A stretch of DNA of 7,305 nucleotides, from positions 1-7,305 of the forward strand of contig CAMNYG010000056.1 of the NCBI GenBank assembly GCA_946570335.1, given 5' to 3'. Position numbers and translations under genes: made by a program. Numbering within the stretch: the first letter of the stretch is position 1; every line of letters begins with the position of its first letter. Below the pieces are notes generated by a model that did no database searches, was not told where the DNA came from, and was given only the letters and a program-made list of their open reading frames with translations. This document shows positions 1 to 6,617 of the stretch, one piece after another. Source of the stretch: an uncultured Dietzia sp. GTDB taxonomy: Bacteria; Actinomycetota; Actinomycetes; Mycobacteriales; Mycobacteriaceae.

Positions 1-2
1 CG

Positions 3-1247
3 GCGCCCGAGGCACGGGCCGCCCGTGCATCCGACCCGTCCGAGTGGGGTCGGGTCGATGAGTCGGGTGCCGTCTTCGTGCGCACCGCGGACGGGGAGCG
101 TCAGGTCGGCTCCTGGCAGGCCGGGGAGCCTGCCGAGGGGCTCGCGCATTTCGGTCTGCGGTTCGACGATCTCGCAGCCGAGGTGGCCCTGCTGGAGACC
201 CGCCTGGACACCCATCCCCAGGACGCTCGCAAGACGCGGGCGTCAGCCGAGGCACTCGCGGAGCAGATTCCCGACGCCGCGGCGGTGGGCGATCTGGACT
301 CGCTCGCCGCGCGTGTCGCGACGGTGATCGAACGGTCCGTCGAGGTCGAGGCCGAGGCCCGACGGCGTAAGGACGAGCAGCGTGCCGCTTCGATCGCCCG
401 TAAGGAGGTGCTCGCAGCCGAGGCCGAGGAGATCGCTGCGTCGTCGACGCAGTGGAAGGCCGCCGGTGACCGACTACGGGAGATCCTGGAAGAGTGGAAG
501 ACCATCCGCGGGATCGACCGCAAGACCGACGATCTCCTGTGGAAGCGGTTCTCCAAGGCCCGGGAGGGGTTCAACCGGCGCCGCGGATCGCATTTCGCCG
601 AGCTGGACCGCAACCGCGCCTCGGTCAAGCGAGTCAAGGAGGAGCTGGTCGAGCGGGCCGAGGCCATGTCCGGGTCCACGGATTGGAACGAGACCGCGAC
701 CGCCTATCGTCGCCTGATGGACGAGTGGAAGGCGGCCGGTCGGGCGCCTCGCGAGGCCGATGACGCGCTGTGGAAGCGCTTCAAGGCGGCACAGGACACC
801 TTCTTCGACGCTCGACATGCGGCAGCGGCGGAACGAGATGCGGAGTTCGAGGAGAACGCCACCGCCAAGGAGGCGCTTCTCGACCAGTACAAGGGGCGCA
901 TCGATCCCGGCGCCGATCTCGCGGGTGCCCGTTCGGCCCTGCGCGAACTCCAGTCGCGGTGGGAGGAGATCGGCAAGGTTCCGCGCAACCGGATGGGAGA
1001 GCTCGAGGGACGGATCCGCGCGATCGAGAAGGCCGTTTCCGACGCGGCGGACACCGAGTGGCGCCGTACCGACCCCGAGGCCAAGGCGCGCGCCGGCCAG
1101 TTCTGGGATCGTGTGCGGGAGTTTGAGGACCAGGCCGACAAGGCCGACGCCGCGGGCAAGATCGAGGATGCGCGGAAAGCCCGTGCCCAAGCCGCCCAGT
1201 GGCGCGAGTGGGCCGAGACCGCCGAGAAGGCCGTCGACACCCGCTGA
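3..1247 (+). CDS. DUF349 domain protein (Rv2731-like), 5' truncated by window edge
   Basis: The visible 414 residues belong to the actinobacterial DUF349 family, long, highly charged, largely helical cytoplasmic proteins of unknown biochemical function. Three DUF349-type repeats can be read at visible residues about 147-200, 225-276 and 305-348. The first two share a W...EWK...LWKRF pattern (WKRF at bases 541-552 and 772-783); the third is degenerate, with [10 protein letters not shown] but no WKRF. The Glu/Lys/Arg/Ala-rich composition suggests coiled coil. The frame is open to the left edge and reads family-like sequence ([21 protein letters not shown]) before the GTG at 78, so that GTG is an internal valine and the true start lies outside the window. 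It ends with TGA at 1245-1247 and is followed by a terminator. It converges on the minus-strand genes and is not in their operon. The family assignment is secure; no function is claimed. Confidence 0.9.
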   Translation, partial: APEARAARASDPSEWGRVDESGAVFVRTADGERQVGSWQAGEPAEGLAHFGLRFDDLAAEVALLETRLDTHPQDARKTRASAEALAEQIPDAAAVGDLDSLAARVATVIERSVEVEAEARRRKDEQRAASIARKEVLAAEAEEIAASSTQWKAAGDRLREILEEWKTIRGIDRKTDDLLWKRFSKAREGFNRRRGSHFAELDRNRASVKRVKEELVERAEAMSGSTDWNETATAYRRLMDEWKAAGRAPREADDALWKRFKAAQDTFFDARHAAAAERDAEFEENATAKEALLDQYKGRIDPGADLAGARSALRELQSRWEEIGKVPRNRMGELEGRIRAIEKAVSDAADTEWRRTDPEAKARAGQFWDRVREFEDQADKADAAGKIEDARKARAQAAQWREWAETAEKAVDTR

Positions 1248-1266
1248 GCCTGCACGGAGACGACAG

Positions 1267-1300
1267 GAGGGGCGGGGCGCTTCAGCGCCCCGCCCCTTTT
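1267..1300 (+). terminator. Intrinsic terminator after the DUF349 gene
   Basis: A perfect 12-bp G+C stem is formed by 1269-1280 (GGGGCGGGGCGC) and 1285-1296, with a TTCA loop and a TTTT run at 1297-1300. A1268 can also pair with T1297. It begins 19 bases after the DUF349 stop and ends 18 bases before the stop of the converging gene. The T-run is on the plus strand only, so it is best read as the DUF349 terminator. The same stem could also slow transcription arriving from the minus strand, but there the tail is TCCTGTC, with few T. Confidence 0.93.
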
Positions 1301-1317
1301 GTACTCGGACCGTGAGA

Positions 1318-1890
1318 TCAGTGGGCCTCGCCCTTGCGGGCGAACTCCTCCAGATCACGCTGCTCCGGCGTGCGGGCCCAGAGCACACCCGCGAGAGTGC
1401 CGACGAGCAGGAACAAGAGGATCACGCTCAGGTAGAGACCGATGCCAGGGCCGCCGAAGCCCTGGAAGTCCGGATCGGGGCCGCGACCGGACTGCCGCAG
1501 CCAGATGGCCAGGACGCCGTACACCGCGGCCACACAGGTGGCGCTCCATGCGATCCCTGCGGCCCACCACTTCTGGGTGAGGATCATGACGCCACCGAAG
1601 AGGATCGTTCCCACCGAGTACAGCAGAACGAAGATGTGAGACGGCAACGAGGTCTGCTGCTCCCGTGCCGCTTCGGTGAAGAACAAGACGTCGAAGCCAC
1701 GCACCCCGGCGCTGTGTGGCAGGACCAGGAACACGGCCAGCAGGACGATGAGAATCGTCGACGCGAGGTATGCGCGCCCGATCACGAGAGTCCGGCCGAG
1801 GATGCGGTCCTGTCGCCGCATCTCCGACTCCGCGTTGCGGGTGACTTCCATGATCCCGGCGATGGGATCGGGGCGATCCTCGTTATTCAC
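1318..1890 (-). CDS. Four-helix membrane protein (Rv2732c-like), function unknown
   Basis: A conserved actinobacterial integral membrane protein always found beside miaB in Mycobacteriales (Rv2732c position). Numbering from the upstream ATG (1899), four hydrophobic segments lie at about residues 43-61, 88-107, 112-133 and 153-174. An Arg/Lys/Glu-rich N-terminus and a charged C-terminal tail ([19 protein letters not shown]) probably both face the cytoplasm. No catalytic motif is recognised. Start choice: an ATG lies at 1897-1899, but GAGAAGGG (1900-1907) abuts it with no spacer. A GTG three codons later (1888-1890) is 9 bases from that purine tract and overlaps the miaB stop as GTGA, a typical translationally coupled junction, so I prefer the GTG; the ATG gives 193 residues. 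It is the last gene of the recA-recX-miaB cluster and converges on the DUF349 gene. The neighbourhood does not reveal its role. Confidence 0.85.
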   Translation of the reverse strand: MNNEDRPDPIAGIMEVTRNAESEMRRQDRILGRTLVIGRAYLASTILIVLLAVFLVLPHSAGVRGFDVLFFTEAAREQQTSLPSHIFVLLYSVGTILFGGVMILTQKWWAAGIAWSATCVAAVYGVLAIWLRQSGRGPDPDFQGFGGPGIGLYLSVILLFLLVGTLAGVLWARTPEQRDLEEFARKGEAH

Positions 1891-3467
1891 GTGGGGCATC
1901 CCTTCTCGGTGACGTCGTCGGTCGCGGTCTCTCGGCGCACTGTGGGCAGACCGAGTCCCACGCCGATCGGTGGGGTCTCGGGTTTCTCCCCCGCCTCGTG
2001 GCGGTCGCCGGCACGCGTGGCGCGGTGGCTGAGCACCCCGCCGTCGGCAAGGAGGTGGTGCGGTGCGGCCGCGGTGATGGTCGTGGTGATGACGTCGCCG
2101 GGCCGGATGCGCGAACCGTGCTCGCCGACCGGTGCGAAGTGCACGAGCCGTCCGTCCCGGCCGCGCCCGGTCATCCGTGCGGTGGCGGCGTCCTTCCGCC
2201 CCTCATCCGCGGTGACGAGCACCTCTACCACCCGTCCGACCAGTGCCTGGTTCTCCTCCAGGGTGATCCGCTCCTGTAGGGCGATGAGTCGTTCGTAGCG
2301 CTCCTGTACCACGGCCTTGGGGATCTGGTTGTCCATCGTGGCCGCCGGGGTCCCCGGACGCGGCGAGTACTGGAAGGTGAACGCGCTGGAGAACCGGGCC
2401 TTCTCGACCAGGTCGAGCGTGGCCTGGAAGTCCTCCTCGGTCTCTCCGGGGAACCCCACGATGATGTCGGTCGTGATGGCGGCCTCGGGCATCGCGGCAC
2501 GTACCCGATCGATGATGCCGAGGAACTTCTCCGACCGGTAGGAGCGGCGCATGGCGCGCAACACTCTGTCAGAACCCGACTGCAGCGGCATGTGCAGCTG
2601 CGGGCACACCGTCGGTGTGGTGGCCATGGCCTCGATCACGTCGTCGGTGAACTCCGCGGGATGGGGAGAGGTGAACCGGACCCGTTCGATTCCCTCGATC
2701 CGGCCGGTGGCCTTGAGCAGTTTGGCGAACGCGCCCTTGTCGGAGGGCTCGTCCGGATCATGGAAAGAACGGCCGTACGCGTTGACGTTCTGCCCGAGCA
2801 GGGTCACCTCGAGGACGCCCTCGTCCGCGAGCGCCTGGACCTCGGCGAGCACCTCGCCCGGTCGGCGGTCCACCTCCTTGCCCCGCAGCGAGGGGACGAT
2901 GCAGAACGTGCACGTGTTGTTGCACCCCACGGACACCGACACCCAGCCCGCGTACGCGGAGTCCCGGGTGGCGGGGAGGGTCGACGGGAAGTGCTGCAAT
3001 GAGTCCGCAATCTCGACCTCGGCACGCCGATTGTGCCGCGAGCGTTCGAGAAGGGTCGCGAGATGACCGAGGTTGTGGGTGCCGAAGACGACGTCCACCC
3101 AGGGAGCCCGGGAAACCACGACGTCCTTGTCCTTCTGTGCCAGGCAGCCCCCCACGGCTATCTGGAGCCGGGGGTTAGCATCCTTCCAGGGACGCAGGTG
3201 CCCCAGGGTTCCGTACAGCCGGTTATCCGCGTTCTCACGGACCGCGCACGTGTTGAACACCACCAGGTCAGGCAGTACCCCAGCGTCCGGGTCGGCCTCC
3301 CCCTCGAACGGGATGTAACCGGCTTCTTCGAGAACTCCGGACATGCGCTCCGAGTCATGGACGTTCATCTGGCAGCCGAATGTACGCACCTGGTACGTCC
3401 GCAATTCGGTGCCTCCGACAGGTGCGTCCGCGTGTGCCGGCTGCTGGTCGGTCACGAGAGAGTTCAC
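1887..3467 (-). CDS. miaB: tRNA-2-methylthio-N6-dimethylallyladenosine synthase MiaB
   Basis: A radical-SAM methylthiotransferase that converts N6-isopentenyl-A37 of tRNAs reading U-starting codons to the 2-methylthio form. The N-terminal methylthiotransferase domain (about 23-140) carries the three auxiliary-cluster cysteines C32 (RTFGCQMN), C74 ([10 protein letters not shown]) and C108 (GGCLAQ). The radical-SAM domain (about 172-400) has the CNNTCTFC motif giving C182, C186 and C189 for the SAM-binding cluster, followed by the family-typical PSLRGKE. A TRAM RNA-binding domain covers about 404-474. After TRAM there is a tail of about 50 residues with [12 protein letters not shown] and GVGLGLP, which resembles tails of other actinobacterial MiaB proteins. 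The start is GTG at 3465-3467, 14 bases after the recX stop; no good Shine-Dalgarno precedes it, so coupling to recX is possible, and GTG at 3453-3455 is an alternative. The length of 526 residues is normal for actinobacteria. Confidence 0.97.
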   Translation of the reverse strand: MNSLVTDQQPAHADAPVGGTELRTYQVRTFGCQMNVHDSERMSGVLEEAGYIPFEGEADPDAGVLPDLVVFNTCAVRENADNRLYGTLGHLRPWKDANPRLQIAVGGCLAQKDKDVVVSRAPWVDVVFGTHNLGHLATLLERSRHNRRAEVEIADSLQHFPSTLPATRDSAYAGWVSVSVGCNNTCTFCIVPSLRGKEVDRRPGEVLAEVQALADEGVLEVTLLGQNVNAYGRSFHDPDEPSDKGAFAKLLKATGRIEGIERVRFTSPHPAEFTDDVIEAMATTPTVCPQLHMPLQSGSDRVLRAMRRSYRSEKFLGIIDRVRAAMPEAAITTDIIVGFPGETEEDFQATLDLVEKARFSSAFTFQYSPRPGTPAATMDNQIPKAVVQERYERLIALQERITLEENQALVGRVVEVLVTADEGRKDAATARMTGRGRDGRLVHFAPVGEHGSRIRPGDVITTTITAAAPHHLLADGGVLSHRATRAGDRHEAGEKPETPPIGVGLGLPTVRRETATDDVTEKGCPT

Positions 3468-3481
3468 GCAGGCCAGGGTAC

Positions 3482-4081
3482 TCAGGACGAGGCGTAGGCC
3501 GCCAATTCGGCATCCACCACGGCCAGTGCCAGCCCCGTGGGATAACCCCGCCGGGCCAGGAAGGCCACCAGTCGGCGGCGCTCCCCTTCATCCTGACGGG
3601 GGCCGACCGCGCCGCGACGCCGGGCCAGCCGGGCGCGAACGAGCTCGGCTGCCTGGTGGCGGTCCTCCGAGACATCGATATCCGCCACCGCATCGGCGAT
3701 GTGCGCCTCCGCCACGCCCTTGTCCCGGAGCTCTCGTTCGAGCGCCCCGCGCGACTTCCCGCGGCGGCTGCGCCGGCCGCGCACCCACTCGGCCGCGAAT
3801 TCCGCGTCGTTGATCAGACCCCACACACGGACACGGTCCAGCGCCTCGTCGACGGCCTCGACCGGGTGGTCCTTCTCCAGCAATCGCTGACGCAACTCGT
3901 GCTCGCTGCGCGGCCGGTATCGAAGCAGCCGCAACGCCACCGTGGCGGCCTCGTGGGCCTCGGGCGCCAACGGAGGGAGGTCCTGGGACTTCGATGGTCT
4001 CGCCTCGACAGCGGCGACAGCCGCCCGGAGCCCTTCAGTGTCGAGTTCCGGGCGCTGTCCACCGGTGTGTGACCGATCCAC
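3482..4081 (-). CDS. recX: Regulatory protein RecX
   Basis: RecX binds RecA and RecA-DNA filaments and inhibits strand exchange and ATPase, limiting recombinase activity. The 199-residue protein has a variable N-terminus (1-40) followed by tandem three-helix RecX modules: about 43-85 ([21 protein letters not shown]), 86-135 ([18 protein letters not shown], then [13 protein letters not shown]) and 139-195 (LVRARLARR and the [12 protein letters not shown] end). It is basic, as the family is. The start is GTG at 4079-4081, only 5 bases after the recA stop, so translation is probably coupled to recA; only weak GAG-type purine tracts precede it. The recA-recX pairing is conserved across actinobacteria and assures co-induction of RecA with its modulator. 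The GTG is the best-supported start because later candidates would leave a large gap after recA. Confidence 0.95.
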   Translation of the reverse strand: MDRSHTGGQRPELDTEGLRAAVAAVEARPSKSQDLPPLAPEAHEAATVALRLLRYRPRSEHELRQRLLEKDHPVEAVDEALDRVRVWGLINDAEFAAEWVRGRRSRRGKSRGALERELRDKGVAEAHIADAVADIDVSEDRHQAAELVRARLARRRGAVGPRQDEGERRRLVAFLARRGYPTGLALAVVDAELAAYASS

Positions 4082-4086
4082 CGGAC

Positions 4087-5190
4087 TCAGAACTCGACGG
4101 GCACCACGTCGATCGGTGCATCCTCGTCCGTACCGGCCTCGATCTCCGCGATCTCGGCACCGGCCCCGATGTTGAGTTTGTCCAGGATCTTCCGCTCGAT
4201 CTCATCACGGACGGACGGGTTCTCCCGGAGGTAGCGGCGCGCGTTCTCCTTACCCTGGCCCAGCTGGTCCTGCCCATAGGTGAACCAGGAGCCGGACTTC
4301 TTGATGAAGCCGTTCTCCACGCCCATGTCGATGAGCGAGCCCTCACGGCTGATGCCCTCGCCGTAGATGATGTCGAACTCGGCGATCTTGAAGGGCGGAG
4401 CAACCTTGTTCTTGACGACCTTGACCTTGGTGCGGTTACCGACCGCGTCGGCACCGTCCTTGAGGGTCTCGATACGCCGCACGTCGAGACGAACCGATGC
4501 GTAGAACTTCAGCGCCTTACCACCCGTGGTGGTCTCGGGCGAGCCGAACATCACCCCGATCTTCTCGCGCAGCTGGTTGATGAACACCGCAGTGGTGCCG
4601 GTGCTGTGCAGCGCGCCAGTCATCTTGCGCAGAGCCTGGCTCATGAGGCGGGCCTGCAGGCCCACGTGACTGTCCCCCATCTCGCCCTCGATCTCCGCGC
4701 GCGGGACCAGGGCGGCCACCGAGTCGATGACCAGGATGTCGATCGCACCGGACTTGACCAGCATGTCCGCGATCTCCAGAGCCTGCTCACCCGTGTCCGG
4801 CTGCGAGACGATCAGATTATCCGTATCCACACCGAGCTTGCGTGCGTACTCCGGATCGAGTGCGTGCTCCGCGTCGATGAACGCCGCGATACCGCCTGCC
4901 GCCTGCGCATTGGCCACCGCGTGGAGTGCCACGGTGGTCTTACCGGAGGATTCCGGTCCATAGATCTCCACCACACGCCCGCGGGGGAACCCGCCGACGC
5001 CGAGGGCCACGTCCAGCGACAGCGCCCCCGAGGGGATGACCTGAACCGGAGGACGACTGTCGTCCCCCAACCGCATGACGGAGCCCTTACCGTAGGCCTT
5101 GTCGATCTGGGCCAGGGCCAGCTCCAGTGCCTGCTCGCGGTTCTGGGCGGCTCCGGCCTTACCCGTACCCGCCTTGGCCTTTGCTGCCAT
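4087..5190 (-). CDS. recA: Recombinase RecA
   Basis: A DNA-dependent ATPase that forms filaments on single-stranded DNA, catalyses homologous pairing and strand exchange, and stimulates LexA self-cleavage in the SOS response. All key elements are visible: Walker A GPESSGKT (78-85), catalytic Glu in [11 protein letters not shown] (E108), Walker B DILVIDS (151-157), loop L1 region [14 protein letters not shown] (166-179) and loop L2 within about 208-229 ([17 protein letters not shown]). The C-terminal domain ends in an acidic tail ([14 protein letters not shown]). The length of 367 is normal. The reading frame is continuous: no intein interrupts Walker A or the VKVVKNK region (about 256-262) where the M. 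tuberculosis RecA intein sits, and the residue after NK is Val rather than Cys. ATG at 5188-5190 is preceded by GGAG (5198-5201) at 7 bases. It is the first gene of the recA-recX-miaB cluster, with a candidate double DNA-damage promoter upstream. Confidence 0.99.
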   Translation of the reverse strand: MAAKAKAGTGKAGAAQNREQALELALAQIDKAYGKGSVMRLGDDSRPPVQVIPSGALSLDVALGVGGFPRGRVVEIYGPESSGKTTVALHAVANAQAAGGIAAFIDAEHALDPEYARKLGVDTDNLIVSQPDTGEQALEIADMLVKSGAIDILVIDSVAALVPRAEIEGEMGDSHVGLQARLMSQALRKMTGALHSTGTTAVFINQLREKIGVMFGSPETTTGGKALKFYASVRLDVRRIETLKDGADAVGNRTKVKVVKNKVAPPFKIAEFDIIYGEGISREGSLIDMGVENGFIKKSGSWFTYGQDQLGQGKENARRYLRENPSVRDEIERKILDKLNIGAGAEIAEIEAGTDEDAPIDVVPVEF

Positions 5191-5257
5191 GTTTCTGCTC
5201 CGTTCGTGCTCGACCCCGGCATGCCGCCGATCGGTCTTCGTTTGGTTTCACTCGCGG

Positions 5258-5280
5258 ACGTTACGGGCCGGGTACGACAC
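5258..5280 (-). promoter_or_regulatory. Candidate proximal recA promoter, RecA-NDp/PafBC type
   Basis: Read on the minus strand, GTGTCGTAC (5272-5280) is followed by exactly 8 bases and TAACGT (5258-5263). The published mycobacterial motif for LexA-independent DNA-damage promoters is tTGTCRgtg-N8-TAGNNT. Matches are the TGTCR core, the N8 spacing and TA..T of the -10; mismatches are the first T, the trailing gtg and the G of TAG. It would start transcription near 5251, about 60 bases upstream of the recA ATG. The assignment rests on a by-eye motif match from memory of the consensus. Confidence 0.55.
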
Positions 5281-5365
5281 GAACGGTCGCACGAGACCCG
5301 ACGACCGCCCCCTGTGGAGAGACGACGCCCTGTGGACGACGGGTACCCACCGTCACGCATCAACC

Positions 5366-5395
5366 AGTGTAGGAGAACGCCTGTTCGAGGTCGAG
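5366..5395 (-). promoter_or_regulatory. Distal recA promoter with LexA (SOS) box
   Basis: On the minus strand TCGAACAGGCGTTCTC contains GAAC-N4-GTTC (5375-5386), the actinobacterial LexA operator core, and closely resembles the mycobacterial recA SOS box. It lies in the 18-base spacer between a weak -35-like CTCGAC (5390-5395) and a -10-like TACACT (5366-5371), so bound LexA would block polymerase. Transcription would begin near 5359, giving a leader of about 170 bases before recA. The box is certain by sequence; the -35 assignment is tentative. Confidence 0.82.
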
Positions 5396-5415
5396 CGACA
5401 CGCCGGGCGGCACGA

Positions 5416-5610
5416 CTAGCGCAGTTGTTCGGGAACGTCGAACTCGTCGCACAGCGCCAGCCAGACATTCTTGACCGAGTGGCCGGAGTCGATCGCCTCG
5501 TGCGCCGTGCGGCCACCACATGCCGCGAGGTGGTGGGTACGGACCAGGTGGGCTGCTCGCACCTCCCCGAAGGCCTCTACCGTCCTGGCCTGGAACTCAG
5601 TCAGGGTCAC
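5416..5610 (-). CDS. DUF3046 small protein (Rv2738c-like)
   Basis: A 64-residue soluble protein of the actinobacterial DUF3046 family, regularly encoded just upstream of recA; its function is unknown. It begins TLTEFQARTVEAFG and contains the conserved central stretch THHLAACGGRTAHEAI and the C-terminal segment VKNVWLALCDEFDVPEQL. Two cysteines (C31, C54) and several histidines are present, but no recognised metal or catalytic motif can be asserted. The start is GTG at 5608-5610 with a strong Shine-Dalgarno AGGAGGG (5617-5623) at 6 bases. The stop is TAG. It lies downstream of pspA on the same strand, separated by a hairpin, and the recA SOS box lies just beyond its 3' end. It could be read through from pspA or have its own promoter; none is obvious. 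Confidence 0.9.
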   Translation of the reverse strand: MTLTEFQARTVEAFGEVRAAHLVRTHHLAACGGRTAHEAIDSGHSVKNVWLALCDEFDVPEQLR

Positions 5611-5631
5611 GTGCGTCCCTCCTGGTCGGAC

Positions 5632-5671
5632 GACGACGGGCCGCCGGCGATGTCGCCGACGGCCCGTCGTC
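5632..5671 (-). terminator. Hairpin between pspA and DUF3046, possible terminator or attenuator
   Basis: Arms 5632-5643 (GACGACGGGCCG) and 5660-5671 pair perfectly over 12 bp; after a C/A mismatch the stem continues (5645-5649 with 5654-5658) around a small loop. It starts 7 bases after the pspA stop and ends 8 bases before the DUF3046 Shine-Dalgarno. There is no T-run on the minus strand side (GTCCGACC follows), so it is not a canonical terminator; U-less actinobacterial terminators, attenuation or mRNA 3'-end protection are all possible. Confidence 0.55.
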
Positions 5672-5678
5672 CATCAGA

Positions 5679-6518
5679 TCACTGCTGTTCGGTTCGCGCC
5701 TGCTGCTGCTGCTGTTGCGAGGGGGATGTGGCCGGGTCGGCCTGCCCCTGGCCGAGCTGCCCGGCCGAGCCGGTGCCCTGCCCGAGCTGACCCCCTTCCG
5801 CCTTCATCGAAGCACGAATCTGCTCGAGGCGGCTGTGGCCGGCCATCTGGGTGGAGGCCTGCTCGATCTCCATCATCCGGCCCTGGACGGAGTTCTGCGC
5901 CAGCTCCGCGGAACCGAGGGCGTTGGCGTACCGCTGCTCGATCTTGTCGCGGACCTGGTCGAGGTTCGGGGTGTTACCACCGGACGAGAGCTCGGACATC
6001 GACTGCAGGGAGGCGCTGACCTGCTCCTGCATCTTGGCCTGCTCCAGCTGGCTGAGCAGCTTGGTGCGCTCGGCGACCTTCTGCTGCAGGACCATCGCGT
6101 TCTGCTCGACGGCCTTCTTCGCCTGCCCGGCGGCCTGGAGCGACTGGTCGTGCAGGCCCTTGAGGTCCTCCACGTTCTGTTCGGCGGTGACGAGCTGAGC
6201 CGCGAACGCCTCCGCGGCGTTCTCGTACTCCGTCGCCTTCTGCAGGTCACCGTTCTGACGGGCCTGATCCGACATCTGCAGAGCCTGCCGGGTGGAACCC
6301 TGCAACTTCTCGATGTCCGCGAGCTGACGATTGAGCTTCATCTCGAGCTGGCGCTGGTTGCCGATGACGGCCGCGGCCTGCTGGGAGAGCTGCTGATGCT
6401 GACGCTGCGCGTCGGCGATCGCCTGCTGAATCTGGACCTTCGGATCGGCCTTCTCGTCGATCTTCGAATCGAACAACGCCATGAGGTAGCGCCATGCCTT
6501 GGTGAACGGATTGGCCAT
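5679..6518 (-). CDS. pspA: PspA/IM30 family envelope stress protein (35-kDa antigen type)
   Basis: A peripheral membrane protein that assembles into ESCRT-III-like oligomers on stressed cytoplasmic membrane and preserves its integrity; the mycobacterial homologue (Rv2744c) is the 35-kDa antigen. The N-terminus [20 protein letters not shown] forms the family's amphipathic membrane-binding helix (about 1-24), followed by long coiled-coil helices (about 26-175) and a further helical region (185-240). From 241 the chain becomes a low-complexity Gly/Gln tail with GQLGQG twice (243-248, 253-258), then a six-glutamine run (268-273) and a final EQQ. The total of 279 residues is slightly long. The start is fixed by the conserved N-terminus; AAGGA (6531-6535) is rather far at 12 bases. 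It follows clgR by 99 bases. In M. tuberculosis pspM and pspN follow; here a DUF3046 gene does. Confidence 0.96.
   Translation of the reverse strand: MANPFTKAWRYLMALFDSKIDEKADPKVQIQQAIADAQRQHQQLSQQAAAVIGNQRQLEMKLNRQLADIEKLQGSTRQALQMSDQARQNGDLQKATEYENAAEAFAAQLVTAEQNVEDLKGLHDQSLQAAGQAKKAVEQNAMVLQQKVAERTKLLSQLEQAKMQEQVSASLQSMSELSSGGNTPNLDQVRDKIEQRYANALGSAELAQNSVQGRMMEIEQASTQMAGHSRLEQIRASMKAEGGQLGQGTGSAGQLGQGQADPATSPSQQQQQQARTEQQ
5700..5717. repeat. CTG/CAG trinucleotide repeat in pspA 3' end
   Basis: Five CTG units (5700-5714) followed by TTG on the plus strand encode six glutamines near the PspA C-terminus. Near-identical codon use over the run makes it a short microsatellite that could vary in length by slippage without shifting frame. 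Confidence 0.85.
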
Positions 6519-6558
6519 CGCTGCGTAGTGTCCTTCTGCCGATTCGGACGACGGGTCT

Positions 6559-6575
6559 GTTCTACGGTACCGAAC
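6559..6575 (-). promoter_or_regulatory. GTTC-N9-GAAC element upstream of pspA, candidate ClgR operator
   Basis: GTTC (6559-6562) and GAAC (6572-6575) form an inverted repeat with a 9-base interior, 41 bases upstream of the pspA ATG and 42 bases after the clgR stop. The ClgR recognition motif recalled from Streptomyces and Corynebacterium is about GTTCGC-N5-GCG; a symmetrical version would be GTTC-N9-GAAC. The outer half-sites match but the inner CGC/GCG does not. An overlapping palindrome CGGTACCG (6565-6572) is also present. A plausible -10 here is TACCGT; no good -35 was seen. Confidence 0.4.
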
Positions 6576-6591
6576 CCCGCCGTGATGGGAC

Positions 6592-6612
6592 CACCGGGAG
6601 CCATCCCGGGTG
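6592..6612 (-). terminator. Short hairpin after clgR
   Basis: CACCGGGA (6592-6599) pairs with TCCCGGGTG (6604-6612) around a GCCA loop with one bulged G. It begins 5 bases after the clgR stop. No T-run follows on the minus strand, so it may only reduce readthrough into pspA or protect the transcript end. Confidence 0.4.
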
Positions 6613-6617
6613 TGGGA

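Larger units (their letters stand above)
5191..5415 (-). promoter_or_regulatory. recA upstream regulatory region and leader
   Basis: This 225-base gap between the DUF3046 stop and recA holds, from distal to proximal, the LexA box promoter, an imperfect direct repeat around two TGTGGA elements (5300-5336, plus-strand reading), the RecA-NDp-like promoter, a 10-base palindrome CGGCATGCCG (5217-5226) and the recA ribosome-binding site GGAG (5198-5201). No credible small ORF or terminator hairpin was seen in it. Confidence 0.7.

Noticed and set aside
78..80. GTG as the start of the DUF349 gene
   Set aside because: The frame stays open to the window edge and encodes conserved family sequence ([12 protein letters not shown]) upstream of it.
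760..2298. Plus-strand open frame of 512 codons across the convergent gap
   Set aside because: It runs through the end of the DUF349 gene, a perfect terminator hairpin and two minus-strand genes; its composition is Arg/Pro-rich shadow sequence.
4087..5190. Possible RecA intein, as in M. tuberculosis
   Set aside because: The recA frame is continuous at normal length (367 residues), and the usual intein site after VKVVKNK reads straight into [11 protein letters not shown].
5217..5226. Palindrome CGGCATGCCG in the recA leader as an operator
   Set aside because: Ten-base G+C palindromes are common in such genomes; no known regulator motif matches it and its position gives no further support.
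4812..5519. Minus-strand open frame across the recA upstream region (235 codons)
   Set aside because: It overlaps the start of recA and the DUF3046 gene in a different frame, is Arg/Ser-rich and would run through both candidate recA promoters.
3994..5790. Long plus-strand open frame of 598 codons opposite recA
   Set aside because: It lies antisense to recX, recA, DUF3046 and pspA, has no recognisable domain, and is the usual shadow frame of G+C-rich codon bias.
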